From NCBI GenBank assembly GCA_051747385.1, contig JBNJGB010000017.1, positions 1-64,000 on the forward strand: 64,000 nt of DNA. Direction: 5' to 3'. The stretch comes from JBNJGB01 sp051747385. GTDB taxonomy: Bacteria > Myxococcota_A > UBA9042 > PHBI01 > JACKFB01. The number at the start of each line of letters is the position of its first letter. Position 1 is the stretch's first letter. The position numbers and the translations under genes were made by a program. Shown here piece after piece: positions 8,741 through 16,907 of the stretch. The notes beneath the pieces were generated by a model, which saw only the letters and a program-made list of their open reading frames with translations, was not told where the DNA came from and did no database searches.

Positions 8741-9375
8741 CGTCGCCCCCGGCGGCGCGCGCGGAGGGACTTCACCCGGCGCATCCGGAAGCGCTCCTCG
8801 CGCTCCCGCTCGTCGAGCACCATCTCGACCCGATCCTGCTGGGCCTCCAGCCGCGGCAGCAGCACGTGCTCGAGGGCGTTGACCCGCCGCGTCGTCCGGC
8901 CCACCTCGTCCGCGAGGCGCTCCAGGCGGCGCTGCCCCGCGGCCACCTCGAGGGCCTGGCGGACCTCGTCCTCGAACCGGAGCGACACCTCGTCCACGTG
9001 CGGCGAGGTCCCGGCGAGGCTGAAGCCCCGGTGGACGCGCGCCCTCGCCACCTCGCCCCGGGTGATCTCGGGGACGCGGACGCCCATCACGGTGCGGACC
9101 CGCGTCTCCACCTCCACCTCTCCGGTGCCGGCCCACGCGGCCGAGCGCACGGCCTCCGGGCCGTCCTCCGCCTCCGCCCTCCCGAGCGCGCGCCGAGCCA
9201 GGGTGGCGGAGCGATCCAGCTCTTCCGTGGCGTCCAGCACGTCCCCGGCGGCGTCGCGCAGGGCCTTCATCAGCGCCCGGCGCTTCTCCTCCAGGAGGTC
9301 GCGGCCCTGCTCGGCGAGGCGAGCCCGTCGGCGCAGCCCCAGCAACGCGACCCGGGTCGGGGGGACCTTCTCCAC
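8737..9375 (-). CDS. atpD: V/A-type ATPase subunit D (central rotor shaft)
   Basis: 212 aa, the usual length. It is an all-helical shaft that rotates inside A3B3. The N-terminal VPPTRVALLGLRRRARLA block is the family signature (xPTrxxLLxLkxrL), and the C-terminal ADEVGRTTRRVNALEHVLLP block is highly conserved in subunit D. Start: GTG at 9375 with GAGGTT upstream gives the normal N-terminus; an earlier in-frame ATG would add about 29 uncharacteristic residues. It is the first gene of the ATPase operon. The 247-bp region upstream carries a MITE-like element that could displace or contain the promoter. Confidence 0.93.
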   Translation of the reverse strand: MEKVPPTRVALLGLRRRARLAEQGRDLLEEKRRALMKALRDAAGDVLDATEELDRSATLARRALGRAEAEDGPEAVRSAAWAGTGEVEVETRVRTVMGVRVPEITRGEVARARVHRGFSLAGTSPHVDEVSLRFEDEVRQALEVAAGQRRLERLADEVGRTTRRVNALEHVLLPRLEAQQDRVEMVLDEREREERFRMRRVKSLRARRRGRR

Positions 9376-9450
9376 CGTGAACCTCGTGGGTAGACCTTCA
9401 TCGTAGTCCCACGGGGCTCCGCCGGCCAACCCGACCCGGGGCGCAACTCG

Positions 9451-9615
9451 GGGCAATCGCAAAGTCGGAACAGTGAGGGCCGCGCGGCGGTACGGCGCCC
9501 GGCGCTGGATTGCACCCGCTCGGAAACGATGGATTCTGGGCGTCTGAGAGCAGGCAAGGGCAAGGGCAAGGGCAAGGGCAAGGGCAAGGGAGGGTGGTCG
9601 ACTTTGCGACCGCCC
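9451..9615. repeat. MITE-like element, copy 1, with internal GCAAGG hexamer array
   Basis: About 165 bp bounded by inverted TCGCAAAGTC (9457-9466) and GACTTTGCGA (9600-9609). Inside are a conserved segment (GGATTGCACCCGCTCGG near 9507) and six perfect GCAAGG units at 9554-9589. By eye about 85% identical to the copy at 16908-17079, in the same orientation. It fills most of the gap between the cysteine-rich lipoprotein gene and atpD. No ORF or transposase is inside, so it would be non-autonomous. Confidence 0.8.
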
Positions 9616-9622
9616 TGGGGCG

Positions 9623-11200
9623 CTACTTGCCCCAGGCCCCGGAGAGGTCGAACCACAAGCCGGACTTGCCGTCCGGGCCCTCGACCGTGACGTTCACGAA
9701 GCCTTCCTCCGGCGGCTTGCCGTCGAACTGCCCCTGGAACGTCATCTTGGCCTCCTCGCCCTTGGGGTCCTTCGACAGGATGACGCCCTCGAACTGACCG
9801 GGCTCGACCAGGTCGCTCTCGACGATGTGGAATTCGACGGTGCCCGTCTTCCCCTCGCAGAATCCCTCTCCCTCGATCACCGGGGCGGTCGACGGGTTCA
9901 CCTCGAGTTGGAACTCGCCAGCGCACACCTGCTCCTTCAGGACAAAGCCGTTGGCCGTGCCCGTGTACTTGCCGATCCACGGGTCGAGCCAGTACTCGCA
10001 GGTGAACTCGGGGCCGCAGACGTAGTCGGGCTTGCAGGCGCCGCACGTCCCACCGCAGCCGTCGTCGCCGCACTCCTTGCCGTCGCACTGGGGCTCACAC
10101 GTCGTGCAGCCCGCCAGGTCCCCGCAGACCTCGCAGACGTCCTCGCAGCAGTCGCCGGCCTCGAAGCAGGCCTCGTCACAGGAGCATCCGGCCGGCGACT
10201 GGGATCCGCAGTAGCCGTCGCACCCCGTGACCGTGGTCTCCGGCTCGCACTGGCCCCCGGTGCAGATCTCGCCGCTCCCGCAGGCACCGCACTCGCCCCC
10301 GCAGCCGTCGGGACCGCAGGCGTTGCCGTCGCAGTCCGGGGCGCACTCGCACTGGCCGCCGTCGCAGACCTCGCCCTCGTCGCAGATGCCGCAGTCGCCG
10401 CCACAGCCGTCGGGACCGCAGACCAGTCCGCCGCAGTCGGGCTTGCAGGCGCAGGATCCGTCGTAGCAGATCTCATGAGCGCCCGTGCACGTCCCGCAGC
10501 TTCCGCCGCAGCCGTCGTCCCCGCAGGACTTGTCGGTGCAGTCGGGCTCACAGGGGGTGTCCTGGCACTGGCCGGCCTGGCAGACGAGCTCGTCACCGGT
10601 GCATTCCCCGCAGGTCCCTCCGCAGCCGTCATCGCCGCAGGACTTGCCCTCGCACTGGGGCTGACACTCGCACACGCCGTCCGCGCAGGCGTCGTTGCCG
10701 CTGCAGCTACCGCAGATGTCGCCGCAGCCGTCCGGGCCGCACTCCCTCCCCTCGCAATCGGGGACGCACTCATCGACCGTGCACTGCCCGGCGGAGCAGT
10801 GAGGCGTGGGGGACTCGCAGGTGCCGCACTTCCCGCCGCAGCCGTCGCCGCCGCAGGACTTGCCCTCGCAGTCCGGCGTACAGCCGCACACGTTCGGCGT
10901 GCCTCCGCCGCCGCATTCGTTGAGCGGGCTGCAGAGCCCGCAGCTCATGGTCCCGCCGCAGCCGTCGTCCACGACGCCGCAGTTCGCCCCCTCGGCGTCG
11001 CAGGTCGTCGGGATGCAGGCGGCGTCCTCCTGGGCGGTGTCGTCGTCGACCGCGCCCGACGTGTCGGAGGTGTCGGCCGGGTCGGAGGTGTCGACACCGG
11101 ATTCCCCGGCGGGGACCTCGATGTCCCCGCAGGCGGCGGCGCTCACCACGAGCGCGGCGGCGAAGAGAAGCGTCGGCAGGCGTCCACAGGTCTGCAGCAC
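9623..11200 (-). CDS. Cysteine-rich lipoprotein with somatomedin-B-like domain
   Basis: 525 aa. The N-terminus (LPTLLFAAALVVSAAACGD) is a lipoprotein-type signal with a cysteine after small residues. A Thr/Asp/Ser linker follows, then about eight modules of the form C-x-PDC-EGKxCGxDGCGGxCGxC. Residues about 322-360 (GCDGYC...GCSCDEACFEAGDCCEDVCEVC) carry the C-spacing and GDCC core of a somatomedin-B domain, normally a disulfide knot for protein binding. The last 120 residues are cysteine-poor and probably a beta domain. Start: GTG at 11200 has GGAGG 8 nt upstream; TTG at 11215 does not. Likely displayed on the outer surface; ligand unknown. Confidence 0.85.
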   Translation of the reverse strand: MLQTCGRLPTLLFAAALVVSAAACGDIEVPAGESGVDTSDPADTSDTSGAVDDDTAQEDAACIPTTCDAEGANCGVVDDGCGGTMSCGLCSPLNECGGGGTPNVCGCTPDCEGKSCGGDGCGGKCGTCESPTPHCSAGQCTVDECVPDCEGRECGPDGCGDICGSCSGNDACADGVCECQPQCEGKSCGDDGCGGTCGECTGDELVCQAGQCQDTPCEPDCTDKSCGDDGCGGSCGTCTGAHEICYDGSCACKPDCGGLVCGPDGCGGDCGICDEGEVCDGGQCECAPDCDGNACGPDGCGGECGACGSGEICTGGQCEPETTVTGCDGYCGSQSPAGCSCDEACFEAGDCCEDVCEVCGDLAGCTTCEPQCDGKECGDDGCGGTCGACKPDYVCGPEFTCEYWLDPWIGKYTGTANGFVLKEQVCAGEFQLEVNPSTAPVIEGEGFCEGKTGTVEFHIVESDLVEPGQFEGVILSKDPKGEEAKMTFQGQFDGKPPEEGFVNVTVEGPDGKSGLWFDLSGAWGK

Positions 11201-11289
11201 GGTCGGAACCTCCAAGTGTGGGTGCGCGCCCGATTATGCAGACTTCGAGGTCCCCGACGAAAATCTCTCCGCCCGGCGGGGGCTCCCGG

Positions 11290-13236
11290 CTACGGCTCAC
11301 AGTCGGTGCAGAAGCGCACGTCGAGGGTGTGCTCGTGCTCCAGATCGCCGCGGATGGGCTTCACCCGTGACGCCATGCGCTCGTACTCCTCGCGGCTGAT
11401 CTCCTCGTAGGGCGGCTGGTCGTAGCCGTGCCGCGTGGAGGGCAGGAAGACCATCGCCTTGAGCCGATCCTCGTAGGCCTCCAACACCCGCGGAAGCTCG
11501 CCGGCCTCCCGATCGGGATCGAAGTCCGCCGTGCAGGAGACCTGGTTGTCCGACCAGTAGCGCTGCATCTGTGCCGCGAGGTCCACCTTCTCCCGGAGGG
11601 AGACGTCGGCCCGGCGACGCTGGACCTGCGGCACGGCCACCGGGAAGGACACGACCAGGGTCTGGTCGCTGTACGCGTCCGGCTCCACGGGATAGCCGGC
11701 CTCCCGGCACGCGTCGACGAGGCTGCTCGTCTCGGCCACGCGGATGCGCCGGATGTAGTACGGCGCGTGCTGCCAGTGGACCCCCGGCGTCGCGCCGGCG
11801 AGCAGGCTGACCGTGCCGGACGGCTTCACGGAGGTGGTCTTGATGGACCGGGGGACGCAGAGCTGGTTCGAGTACACGTGGTCCAGGTGCTGCACGTAGC
11901 CGTAGGCCTCGTCGCACCAGCGCATGAAGCGCCGATAGCCGTGGCGGTTGATGGCCTGGACGATGCCGGTCATGGAGCAGCCGATGCGCCGGTTGCGCAT
12001 CATGACCGCGTTGGTGTGCTCGTCGTGGGTCCGCACCAGGGTCACGGTCTTGGCGTACAGGTAGGCCAGCTTCAGGGTCTCCCGGAAGTCGTCGAGGCTG
12101 TCGTGGTGCGCCGGGTAGGTCTCCACCAGGCAGCACAGCTCGCGATCCCAGAGGGTCTGCTCCACGCAGGGGTTCGAGCCGGCGGCGGCCTCGTCCGCCC
12201 AGTCCGGTGGATCCCCCATGCGCCCATAGGCCCGGGCGTTGTCGAGCCACAGATAGCCCGGCTCGCCGTTGTCGGCCGTCCGCCGGGTGGCCTCGCCGTA
12301 GTCCATACCCGGCTCGGCGTAGATGGAGTTGTTCGACACCCAGCGCCAGTCGGCGAGCTTGTCGCGGTCCTGCTTCAGGTCGAGGAAGATCTCGTCGTCG
12401 GGGGCGCCGAAGGCGATCTGGGCGGAGCGGCGGATGCCCCCGGCCACGACGCAGCGGCCGATGAGGTTCATGGTGTCGACCACGAGACGGGAGTCCACGG
12501 TGCGCCCCACGTGCTCCTCGTACAGCGCCTCCAGGCTCACCAGCAGCTTGCGGAGGGGCTCGGGTCCGCTTGCCTGGCCGCCGAAGGCGGTGAGGTGCGC
12601 GCCCTCGGGCCGGACGCCCGAGAGATCCCACTCCGAGGGGAGGCTGTCCTCCCCCGTGTACGCCCGGAGCAGCCGCCGGACGGCGTCGGCCCAGCCCTCC
12701 CGGCTGTCCTCGACCGCGTGGGGGGCCTCGTCGCGGTGGGCGCGCTGGATGGTCCGGCTGCCGGCCCCGCGGGTGTCGAAGCCCACGCCCACGCCCAGCA
12801 TGGACATGTGCAGCATCCACACGAAGGGCGCCGCGTAGTCCCGGTCCAGGTCGGCCGTGGACACGAAGCCGCAGTTGTTGAGCGCCGCCCCGCCGCGCTC
12901 GTACATGAAGCGGGTCCCCATGATCCACAGGCCGCGGCCGGGCGGGGTCCACTTGAAGCTCCAGAGCCGGTCGTAGGCGCGCCGCGCGACGTCACGCGCG
13001 TGGGCCGGGTCCCAGGGCAGCCCGTGCTCGAGGCAGTGGATGCGCTGGACGGTGATCATCCCCTCGATGACGCGCCGGCAGGTCTCCCACCACGCCTCGC
13101 CCTCCCGGCTGTACGTCCGGCGGAACGTGACCTGGGACAGCGCACCGAAGCCCCAGCGGACGGAGCGACGGCGGTAGTCCTCGAGGAACTCGTCGTCGAG
13201 GCGGAAGGCGCCGTACCGATCGACGTCGAGGATCAT
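11290..13236 (-). CDS. nrdJ: Adenosylcobalamin-dependent ribonucleoside-triphosphate reductase (class II)
   Basis: 648 aa, like the monomeric Lactobacillus-type class II enzyme that reduces ribonucleotides to deoxyribonucleotides with B12 radical chemistry. Key residues by pattern: C122 in NNCGF and C368 (redox pair), C357 and E359 in NPCVEQ (thiyl radical site), and the C-terminal swinging pair C643/C646 in CTDC, one codon pair from the end. The spacing of C357 to C368 equals that of the Lactobacillus enzyme. No N-terminal ATP cone is seen. The ATG overlaps the polX stop (ATGA), which couples a dNTP-making enzyme to a repair polymerase. An external thiol donor is needed; a thioredoxin gene lies 2 kb upstream. 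Confidence 0.93.
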   Translation of the reverse strand: MILDVDRYGAFRLDDEFLEDYRRRSVRWGFGALSQVTFRRTYSREGEAWWETCRRVIEGMITVQRIHCLEHGLPWDPAHARDVARRAYDRLWSFKWTPPGRGLWIMGTRFMYERGGAALNNCGFVSTADLDRDYAAPFVWMLHMSMLGVGVGFDTRGAGSRTIQRAHRDEAPHAVEDSREGWADAVRRLLRAYTGEDSLPSEWDLSGVRPEGAHLTAFGGQASGPEPLRKLLVSLEALYEEHVGRTVDSRLVVDTMNLIGRCVVAGGIRRSAQIAFGAPDDEIFLDLKQDRDKLADWRWVSNNSIYAEPGMDYGEATRRTADNGEPGYLWLDNARAYGRMGDPPDWADEAAAGSNPCVEQTLWDRELCCLVETYPAHHDSLDDFRETLKLAYLYAKTVTLVRTHDEHTNAVMMRNRRIGCSMTGIVQAINRHGYRRFMRWCDEAYGYVQHLDHVYSNQLCVPRSIKTTSVKPSGTVSLLAGATPGVHWQHAPYYIRRIRVAETSSLVDACREAGYPVEPDAYSDQTLVVSFPVAVPQVQRRRADVSLREKVDLAAQMQRYWSDNQVSCTADFDPDREAGELPRVLEAYEDRLKAMVFLPSTRHGYDQPPYEEISREEYERMASRVKPIRGDLEHEHTLDVRFCTDCEP

Positions 13237-14951
13237 GGGCCCTCCTCGAGCCAGGACAGGAAGTCACCGGGCGCCCGGGTGTTCACGACGTGCTCCTTCG
13301 TCAGCCAGCCCCGGCGGGCGACGGCGACCCCCAGCTCCATGAAGTCGAAGTCCGACGGCTTGTGGGCGTCGGTGCTGATGACGAAGCGGCAGCCCAGCTC
13401 CGCAGCGCGCCGGCACAGGGTGTCGGGCAGGTCGAGGCGGTCGGGCTGGGAGTTGATCTCCAGGCAGACGCCGTGCTCGGCGCAGGCCTCGAACAGGCGG
13501 TCGGCGTCGAGCGGCACGGGCTCGCGCTTTCCGATGAGCCTCCCGAGGGGGTGGCCGATGCAGTCGACGACGCCGCTCTCCACGGCCCGGACGACGCGGT
13601 CGGTCATCTCCTCGGCGCTCATACCCCGATTGTAGTGGACGCTGGCCACGACCCAGTCCAGGTCCCGGAGGACGTCCTCGTCGAGGTCCAGCTCGCCGCT
13701 CTCCAGGATGTCCACCTCGACGCCGGACAGCAGGACGATGTCGTCCAGGGCGTCGTTCGCCTTCCGGATGCGCTTCGCGTGTCGCCGCAGGGCGTCCTCG
13801 TCCAGGCCGTGGGCCATGGTGACGTTCCGGGAGTGGTCGGTGATGGCGAGATAGGCACGCCCCCGCTCCCGCGCGGCCTCGGCCATCTCCTCGATGGTCT
13901 TCGTGCCGTCGGTCCGCTTCGTGTGGGCGTGGAGGTCCCCGCGGATGTCGTCGAGGGTGATCAGATCGGGGAGCGCGTCGGCCTCCGCGGCCTCGATCTC
14001 GCCGCGGTCCTCGCGAAGCTCGGGCGGGATCCAGGGCAGCCCCATGCGCTGGTAGACGGCGTCCTCGCTGGCGCCCGCCAGGAGGCGAGCGCCCTTGAAG
14101 AGCCCGTATTCGTTGAGCTTCCAGTCGTGCTCCAGGACCCTCTTGCGGAGGTGGACGTTGTGGTCCTTCGAGCCGGTGAAGTACATGAGCGCGGCGCCGA
14201 AGCTGCGCTCCTCGAAGAAGCGGAAGTCCACCTGGAGGCCGCTGGACAGCCGGACGCTGATCTTCTCCTCCCCGTGGCCGAGGACCTGGGCGATGTCCGG
14301 CAGGTCGAGGATGTCGTCGCCGGCCTGCCTCCGGTCGGAGGCCCGGACGAGGATGTCCAGGTCACCCACGGTCTCCTTGCGGCGCCGGAAGCTCCCGGCG
14401 ATCTCCCAGCGGGCCACCGAGTCCAGGCCGTCCAGGAAGCGCCCGATGCTCTCCACGTGGTCCGCGGCGTCGTGCCAGCGGAAGCGGCCCGACGTGGTCT
14501 CGAGGGTGCGCAGACCGCGCAGGATGTTCTCCTCCGTCTTCGCCCCCATGCCCTCCAGCCCCCGGATCCGCTCGTCCTTCGCCGCCTGCTCCAGGTCCTC
14601 GAGCGTCTCGACGCCCAGCTCCTCGTAGAGCTGCATCGCCTTGCGCGGTCCGAGGCCGGGCACGCGCATGATGCGGGTCAGCTCGCGGGGCACCGTCTTG
14701 CGCATCTCCTCGAGGCGCTCGCAGGTCCCCGTCTCCAGGATCTCGAGGATCTTGGAGGCGGTGCCGTCGCCGATGTTCGGAAGCTCGGACAGGTCCGCGT
14801 CCTCGGCGACGAGGTCCTCCAGCCGCCGCGACAACCCGCGGGCCGTGCCGGCCGCCGCGCGATACGAGCGGACGCGGAACGGGTTCCCCTCGTTCAGCTC
14901 GACGAGGTCTGCGATCTCGTCGAAGACATCGGCGATCTGGGCGTTTTCCAT
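13233..14951 (-). CDS. polX: DNA polymerase/3'-5' exonuclease PolX
   Basis: 572 aa, standard bacterial PolX length. The N-terminal helix-hairpin-helix lyase-like region (1-150) has LPNIGDGTASKILEI and VPGLGPRKAMQLYEE. The nucleotidyltransferase core carries GSFRRRKETVGDLDILV with the paired catalytic Asp. The C-terminal PHP domain (from GDLHAHTKRTDGTKTIEE) has metal-binding HAH, GHPLGRL and TDAH motifs and would supply 3'-5' exonuclease activity. Role: gap-filling in base excision repair. ATG at 14951 has only a weak ribosome site. The 400-bp region upstream holds repeat copy B and two large inverted repeats. Confidence 0.94.
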   Translation of the reverse strand: MENAQIADVFDEIADLVELNEGNPFRVRSYRAAAGTARGLSRRLEDLVAEDADLSELPNIGDGTASKILEILETGTCERLEEMRKTVPRELTRIMRVPGLGPRKAMQLYEELGVETLEDLEQAAKDERIRGLEGMGAKTEENILRGLRTLETTSGRFRWHDAADHVESIGRFLDGLDSVARWEIAGSFRRRKETVGDLDILVRASDRRQAGDDILDLPDIAQVLGHGEEKISVRLSSGLQVDFRFFEERSFGAALMYFTGSKDHNVHLRKRVLEHDWKLNEYGLFKGARLLAGASEDAVYQRMGLPWIPPELREDRGEIEAAEADALPDLITLDDIRGDLHAHTKRTDGTKTIEEMAEAARERGRAYLAITDHSRNVTMAHGLDEDALRRHAKRIRKANDALDDIVLLSGVEVDILESGELDLDEDVLRDLDWVVASVHYNRGMSAEEMTDRVVRAVESGVVDCIGHPLGRLIGKREPVPLDADRLFEACAEHGVCLEINSQPDRLDLPDTLCRRAAELGCRFVISTDAHKPSDFDFMELGVAVARRGWLTKEHVVNTRAPGDFLSWLEEGP

Positions 14952-15013
14952 GACGCGTCACCGGCTCCGGGTTCACCCGTACATTCCGTGCACGCCACGT
15001 GCCAGACCCCAGT

Positions 15014-15042
15014 GGGGTCAAACCTACTCACTTCTCACTTTT
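15014..15042 (+). repeat. 29-bp dispersed repeat, copy B
   Basis: Begins GGGGTCAAACCTACTCACTT and ends TCTCACTTTT; differs from copy A at a single position. It lies 63 bp upstream of the polX start in the polX-trxA intergenic region, so here it is in a leader or promoter region rather than after a stop codon. Confidence 0.85.
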
Positions 15043-15123
15043 CCGCCCCGCCCGCCTCAGAGCTCCACCGAGCGGTAGCCCTCGCCCTGGAGGCGGAGCA
15101 CCTCGACCGGGCTGCGAAATGAT

Positions 15124-15182
15124 GGGGTGTCGACGCTCGGGTCGGGAAGGGGAACGTGGGGGGACCCCAGCGTCGACACCCC
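15124..15182. repeat. Inverted repeat, 14-bp perfect arms
   Basis: GGGGTGTCGACGCT at 15124-15137 pairs perfectly with AGCGTCGACACCCC at 15169-15182 around a 31-nt loop. Directly adjacent to a second, larger nested inverted repeat at 15189-15279. Both lie in the 400-bp polX-trxA gap, which contains no convincing gene. There is no T-run, so this is not a standard terminator. Confidence 0.85.
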
Positions 15183-15188
15183 GGCTGG

Positions 15189-15279
15189 CGTATCCGGCGC
15201 CCCGAGCCGGGAGGGCGCGCGGGAGTCGTGTCGCGTCTCGGTCACGACTCCCGGGAGGAGGCTCGGGGCGCCGGATACG
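15189..15279. repeat. Large nested inverted repeat (cruciform/hairpin)
   Basis: Outer arms are a perfect 20 bp: CGTATCCGGCGCCCCGAGCC (15189-15208) with its complement at 15260-15279. A second perfect 11-bp stem is nested inside: CGGGAGTCGTG (15220-15230) with CACGACTCCCG (15243-15253), leaving a 12-nt loop. As RNA from either strand this would be a very stable 91-nt stem with one internal loop. It sits between the trxA stop and the polX start. No poly-T tract follows. Confidence 0.9.
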
Positions 15280-15351
15280 GGCGCGGAGGTGCCCTGTCGG
15301 ACGTCACGGGGCCGACGTGGGTGGCAGGACACCTCGCGCGCCGCGCTCGGT

Positions 15352-15708
15352 TCACCAGGTGATGCGGACGGAGTCGGTGGACTCGCCGACCAGCTCCGCA
15401 GCCCACTGGTCCAGCGGGTCGCGGCCGCGATAGCCGACCATGGAGCTCTGGGGCTCGCCGCCCTCGAAGGCGATCAACGTCGGGATGCCGGTGATGCGAA
15501 ACTGGCCGGTCAGCGCCGACTCCTCGTCCGCGTTCACCTTCACGACCTTGAGCTTGCCCTCGTAGCGGGCGGCGACGTCCTCCAGGACCGGCCCGATGGC
15601 CTTGCAGGGGCCGCACCAGGGGGCCCAGAAGTCCACGATCACCGGAAGGTCCGACTCGAGGACCTCGGCCTGGAAGGTGTCGCTGGTCACGTTCACGGGC
15701 GTGCTCAT
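15352..15708 (-). CDS. trxA: Thioredoxin
   Basis: 118 aa with the redox motif W31-C-G-P-C35, the FWAPWCGPCK context and the cis-Pro segment GIPTLIAF; a classical thioredoxin that reduces cytosolic disulfides. It may supply electrons to the nearby class II ribonucleotide reductase (inference from proximity). ATG at 15708 follows GAGGAG. The C-terminus (VGESTDSVRITW) is a few residues longer than in the E. coli protein. Confidence 0.95.
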   Translation of the reverse strand: MSTPVNVTSDTFQAEVLESDLPVIVDFWAPWCGPCKAIGPVLEDVAARYEGKLKVVKVNADEESALTGQFRITGIPTLIAFEGGEPQSSMVGYRGRDPLDQWAAELVGESTDSVRITW

Positions 15709-15785
15709 GACGGCTCCTCGGGGTGACTGTCGGGAGGGGGCGAATCCCCCGCCTCATCCCTACGAGCCGTCAGCACGCCGAAGTG

Positions 15786-16364
15786 TTACAGCGCCTCTTC
15801 GCGGAGGGGGCCGAGGCGATCCCGGAGGCGGGATCGGATGCGGGACAGGCGCGTACGGACGGCGCCGGGGCTCGCCCCGATGCGCTCCGCGATCTCGGGG
15901 GCGGTCCAGCCGGCGCCCTCCGCCAGCATGAGGACGGTCCGATCCTCTGCCGGGAGCTCCGCCAGCCCGGCGCCCAGGACCTCGGCCACCTCGCCGCGGA
16001 AGGCGTCCTCCTCCGGGTTCCCGGAGGGGGCGGCCACCGTCACGTCGTCGTGGGACACGTGCAGCCCGGGGTCGTTCTTGCGGCCGCGGTGCATGCGGTG
16101 ACAGGCGTTGGCGACCATGCGGGCGAGCCAGCCGTCCACGCGGGCGTCCCCGCGGAACGACTCGAGGTTCTCGCCGGCGGAGAGGATGGCGTCCTGCACC
16201 GCGTCCTGGGCCTGGTCCTCGGGGCAGTAGCGCCGGCCCACGGCGAGGAGCCGATCGGCGAAGCAGCGGGTGATGCGGTCCAGGGCCTCGAGGTCGCCGG
16301 CCCTCATGAGGCCGACGAGCTCGTCGGTGTCGCAGAGCTCGGAGTCGGGCGGGACCGTGGACAC
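15786..16364 (-). CDS. ECF-type RNA polymerase sigma factor
   Basis: About 192 aa with sigma region 2 (AGDLEALDRITRCFADRLLAVG ... DGWLARMVANACHRMHR; -10 recognition and core binding) and region 4 (LPAEDRTVLMLAEGAGWTAPEIAERIG, a helix-turn-helix for the -35 element). No region 1 or 3, hence the ECF group. Start uncertain: GTG at 16364 has AGGGAG about 10 nt upstream; GTG at 16400 would add 12 residues. No recognisable anti-sigma factor is next to it; the gene before it is the DUF1858-like protein, 64 bp away. Confidence 0.85.
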   Translation of the reverse strand: MSTVPPDSELCDTDELVGLMRAGDLEALDRITRCFADRLLAVGRRYCPEDQAQDAVQDAILSAGENLESFRGDARVDGWLARMVANACHRMHRGRKNDPGLHVSHDDVTVAAPSGNPEEDAFRGEVAEVLGAGLAELPAEDRTVLMLAEGAGWTAPEIAERIGASPGAVRTRLSRIRSRLRDRLGPLREEAL

Positions 16365-16428
16365 GTCGGCGAAGCTCCCTTGCTGCGTGGGGGACGGCAC
16401 CCCGTGACGCCGCCCGGCCCGCTCATCC

Positions 16429-16779
16429 TCACACGTGGATCTCGAGGAAGTCCACGTCCGGCTGCAGCTCGTCGTCGAGCCAGCCGTCGTCGTAGGGCTC
16501 GTCGGGGATGACGACCGCGTCCTCGCCCGGGCCGACATGCAGGTGCCCGTGCCAGCTCACGTCCGCGGGCCAGACGAGCTCACCGGCCGTGACCTCGAGC
16601 ACGTCCTCCAGGTCGGAGAGCACCTGCTCCCGATCGGCCTGGAACAGCTCGCACGCCGCGTCGACGGACATGGGCGCGATGTCGTCGTCGACGTCGATGC
16701 CGTGCCAGCGCAGCACGTCCTCGGTGTACGGAAAGTGGCGGATGAGGGCCTGAACGGTCTTGCTCCCGTCGATGGTCAT
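16429..16779 (-). CDS. DUF1858/DUF542-like small protein without the usual cysteines
   Basis: 116 aa, very acidic. Residues about 5-62 (TVQALIRHFPYTEDVLRWHGID ... SVDAACELFQADREQVLSDLE) follow the helical pattern of DUF1858/DUF542 domains, which normally carry a redox Cys pair after the HG motif; here the HGIDVDDD segment has none. The second half, rich in Asp, Pro and Trp, has no known match. ATG at 16779 has GGAGGTGA upstream. Divergent from the histone-deacetylase-like gene; the 378-bp gap between them is mostly the second MITE-like element. Function unknown. Confidence 0.72.
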   Translation of the reverse strand: MTIDGSKTVQALIRHFPYTEDVLRWHGIDVDDDIAPMSVDAACELFQADREQVLSDLEDVLEVTAGELVWPADVSWHGHLHVGPGEDAVVIPDEPYDDGWLDDELQPDVDFLEIHV

Positions 16780-16907
16780 GGCGGTCACCTCCACGAGCAA
16801 CAGGTTCGAGGGGCTCTCTCTTCCCGTTGCCGCGCCGGGCGCGGCCTCCCGCGGTCCAGGGTCTTCACGGGCTCCGCGGCGGTCAAGACCGCTCCGGGTG
16901 CCGCCCC

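Noticed and set aside
2615..9393. Very long plus-strand open frames opposite the ATPase operon.
   Set aside because: They are antisense shadows of GC-rich genes; the minus-strand frames have all family motifs and ribosome sites.
9541..9560. CTGAGAG inside the MITE-like element resembles the core of a TPP riboswitch.
   Set aside because: The rest of the TPP aptamer (P3 arm and the second conserved half) is missing and the neighbouring genes are not thiamin genes.
10086..10200. Cysteine pattern read as a zinc-finger or ferredoxin.
   Set aside because: Spacing with GDCC fits a disulfide knot in an exported lipoprotein; no CxxCxxC...CP iron-sulfur pattern.
15043..15351. Possible small protein gene in the polX-trxA gap.
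   Set aside because: Open frames on both strands coincide with the inverted repeats; none has a ribosome site.
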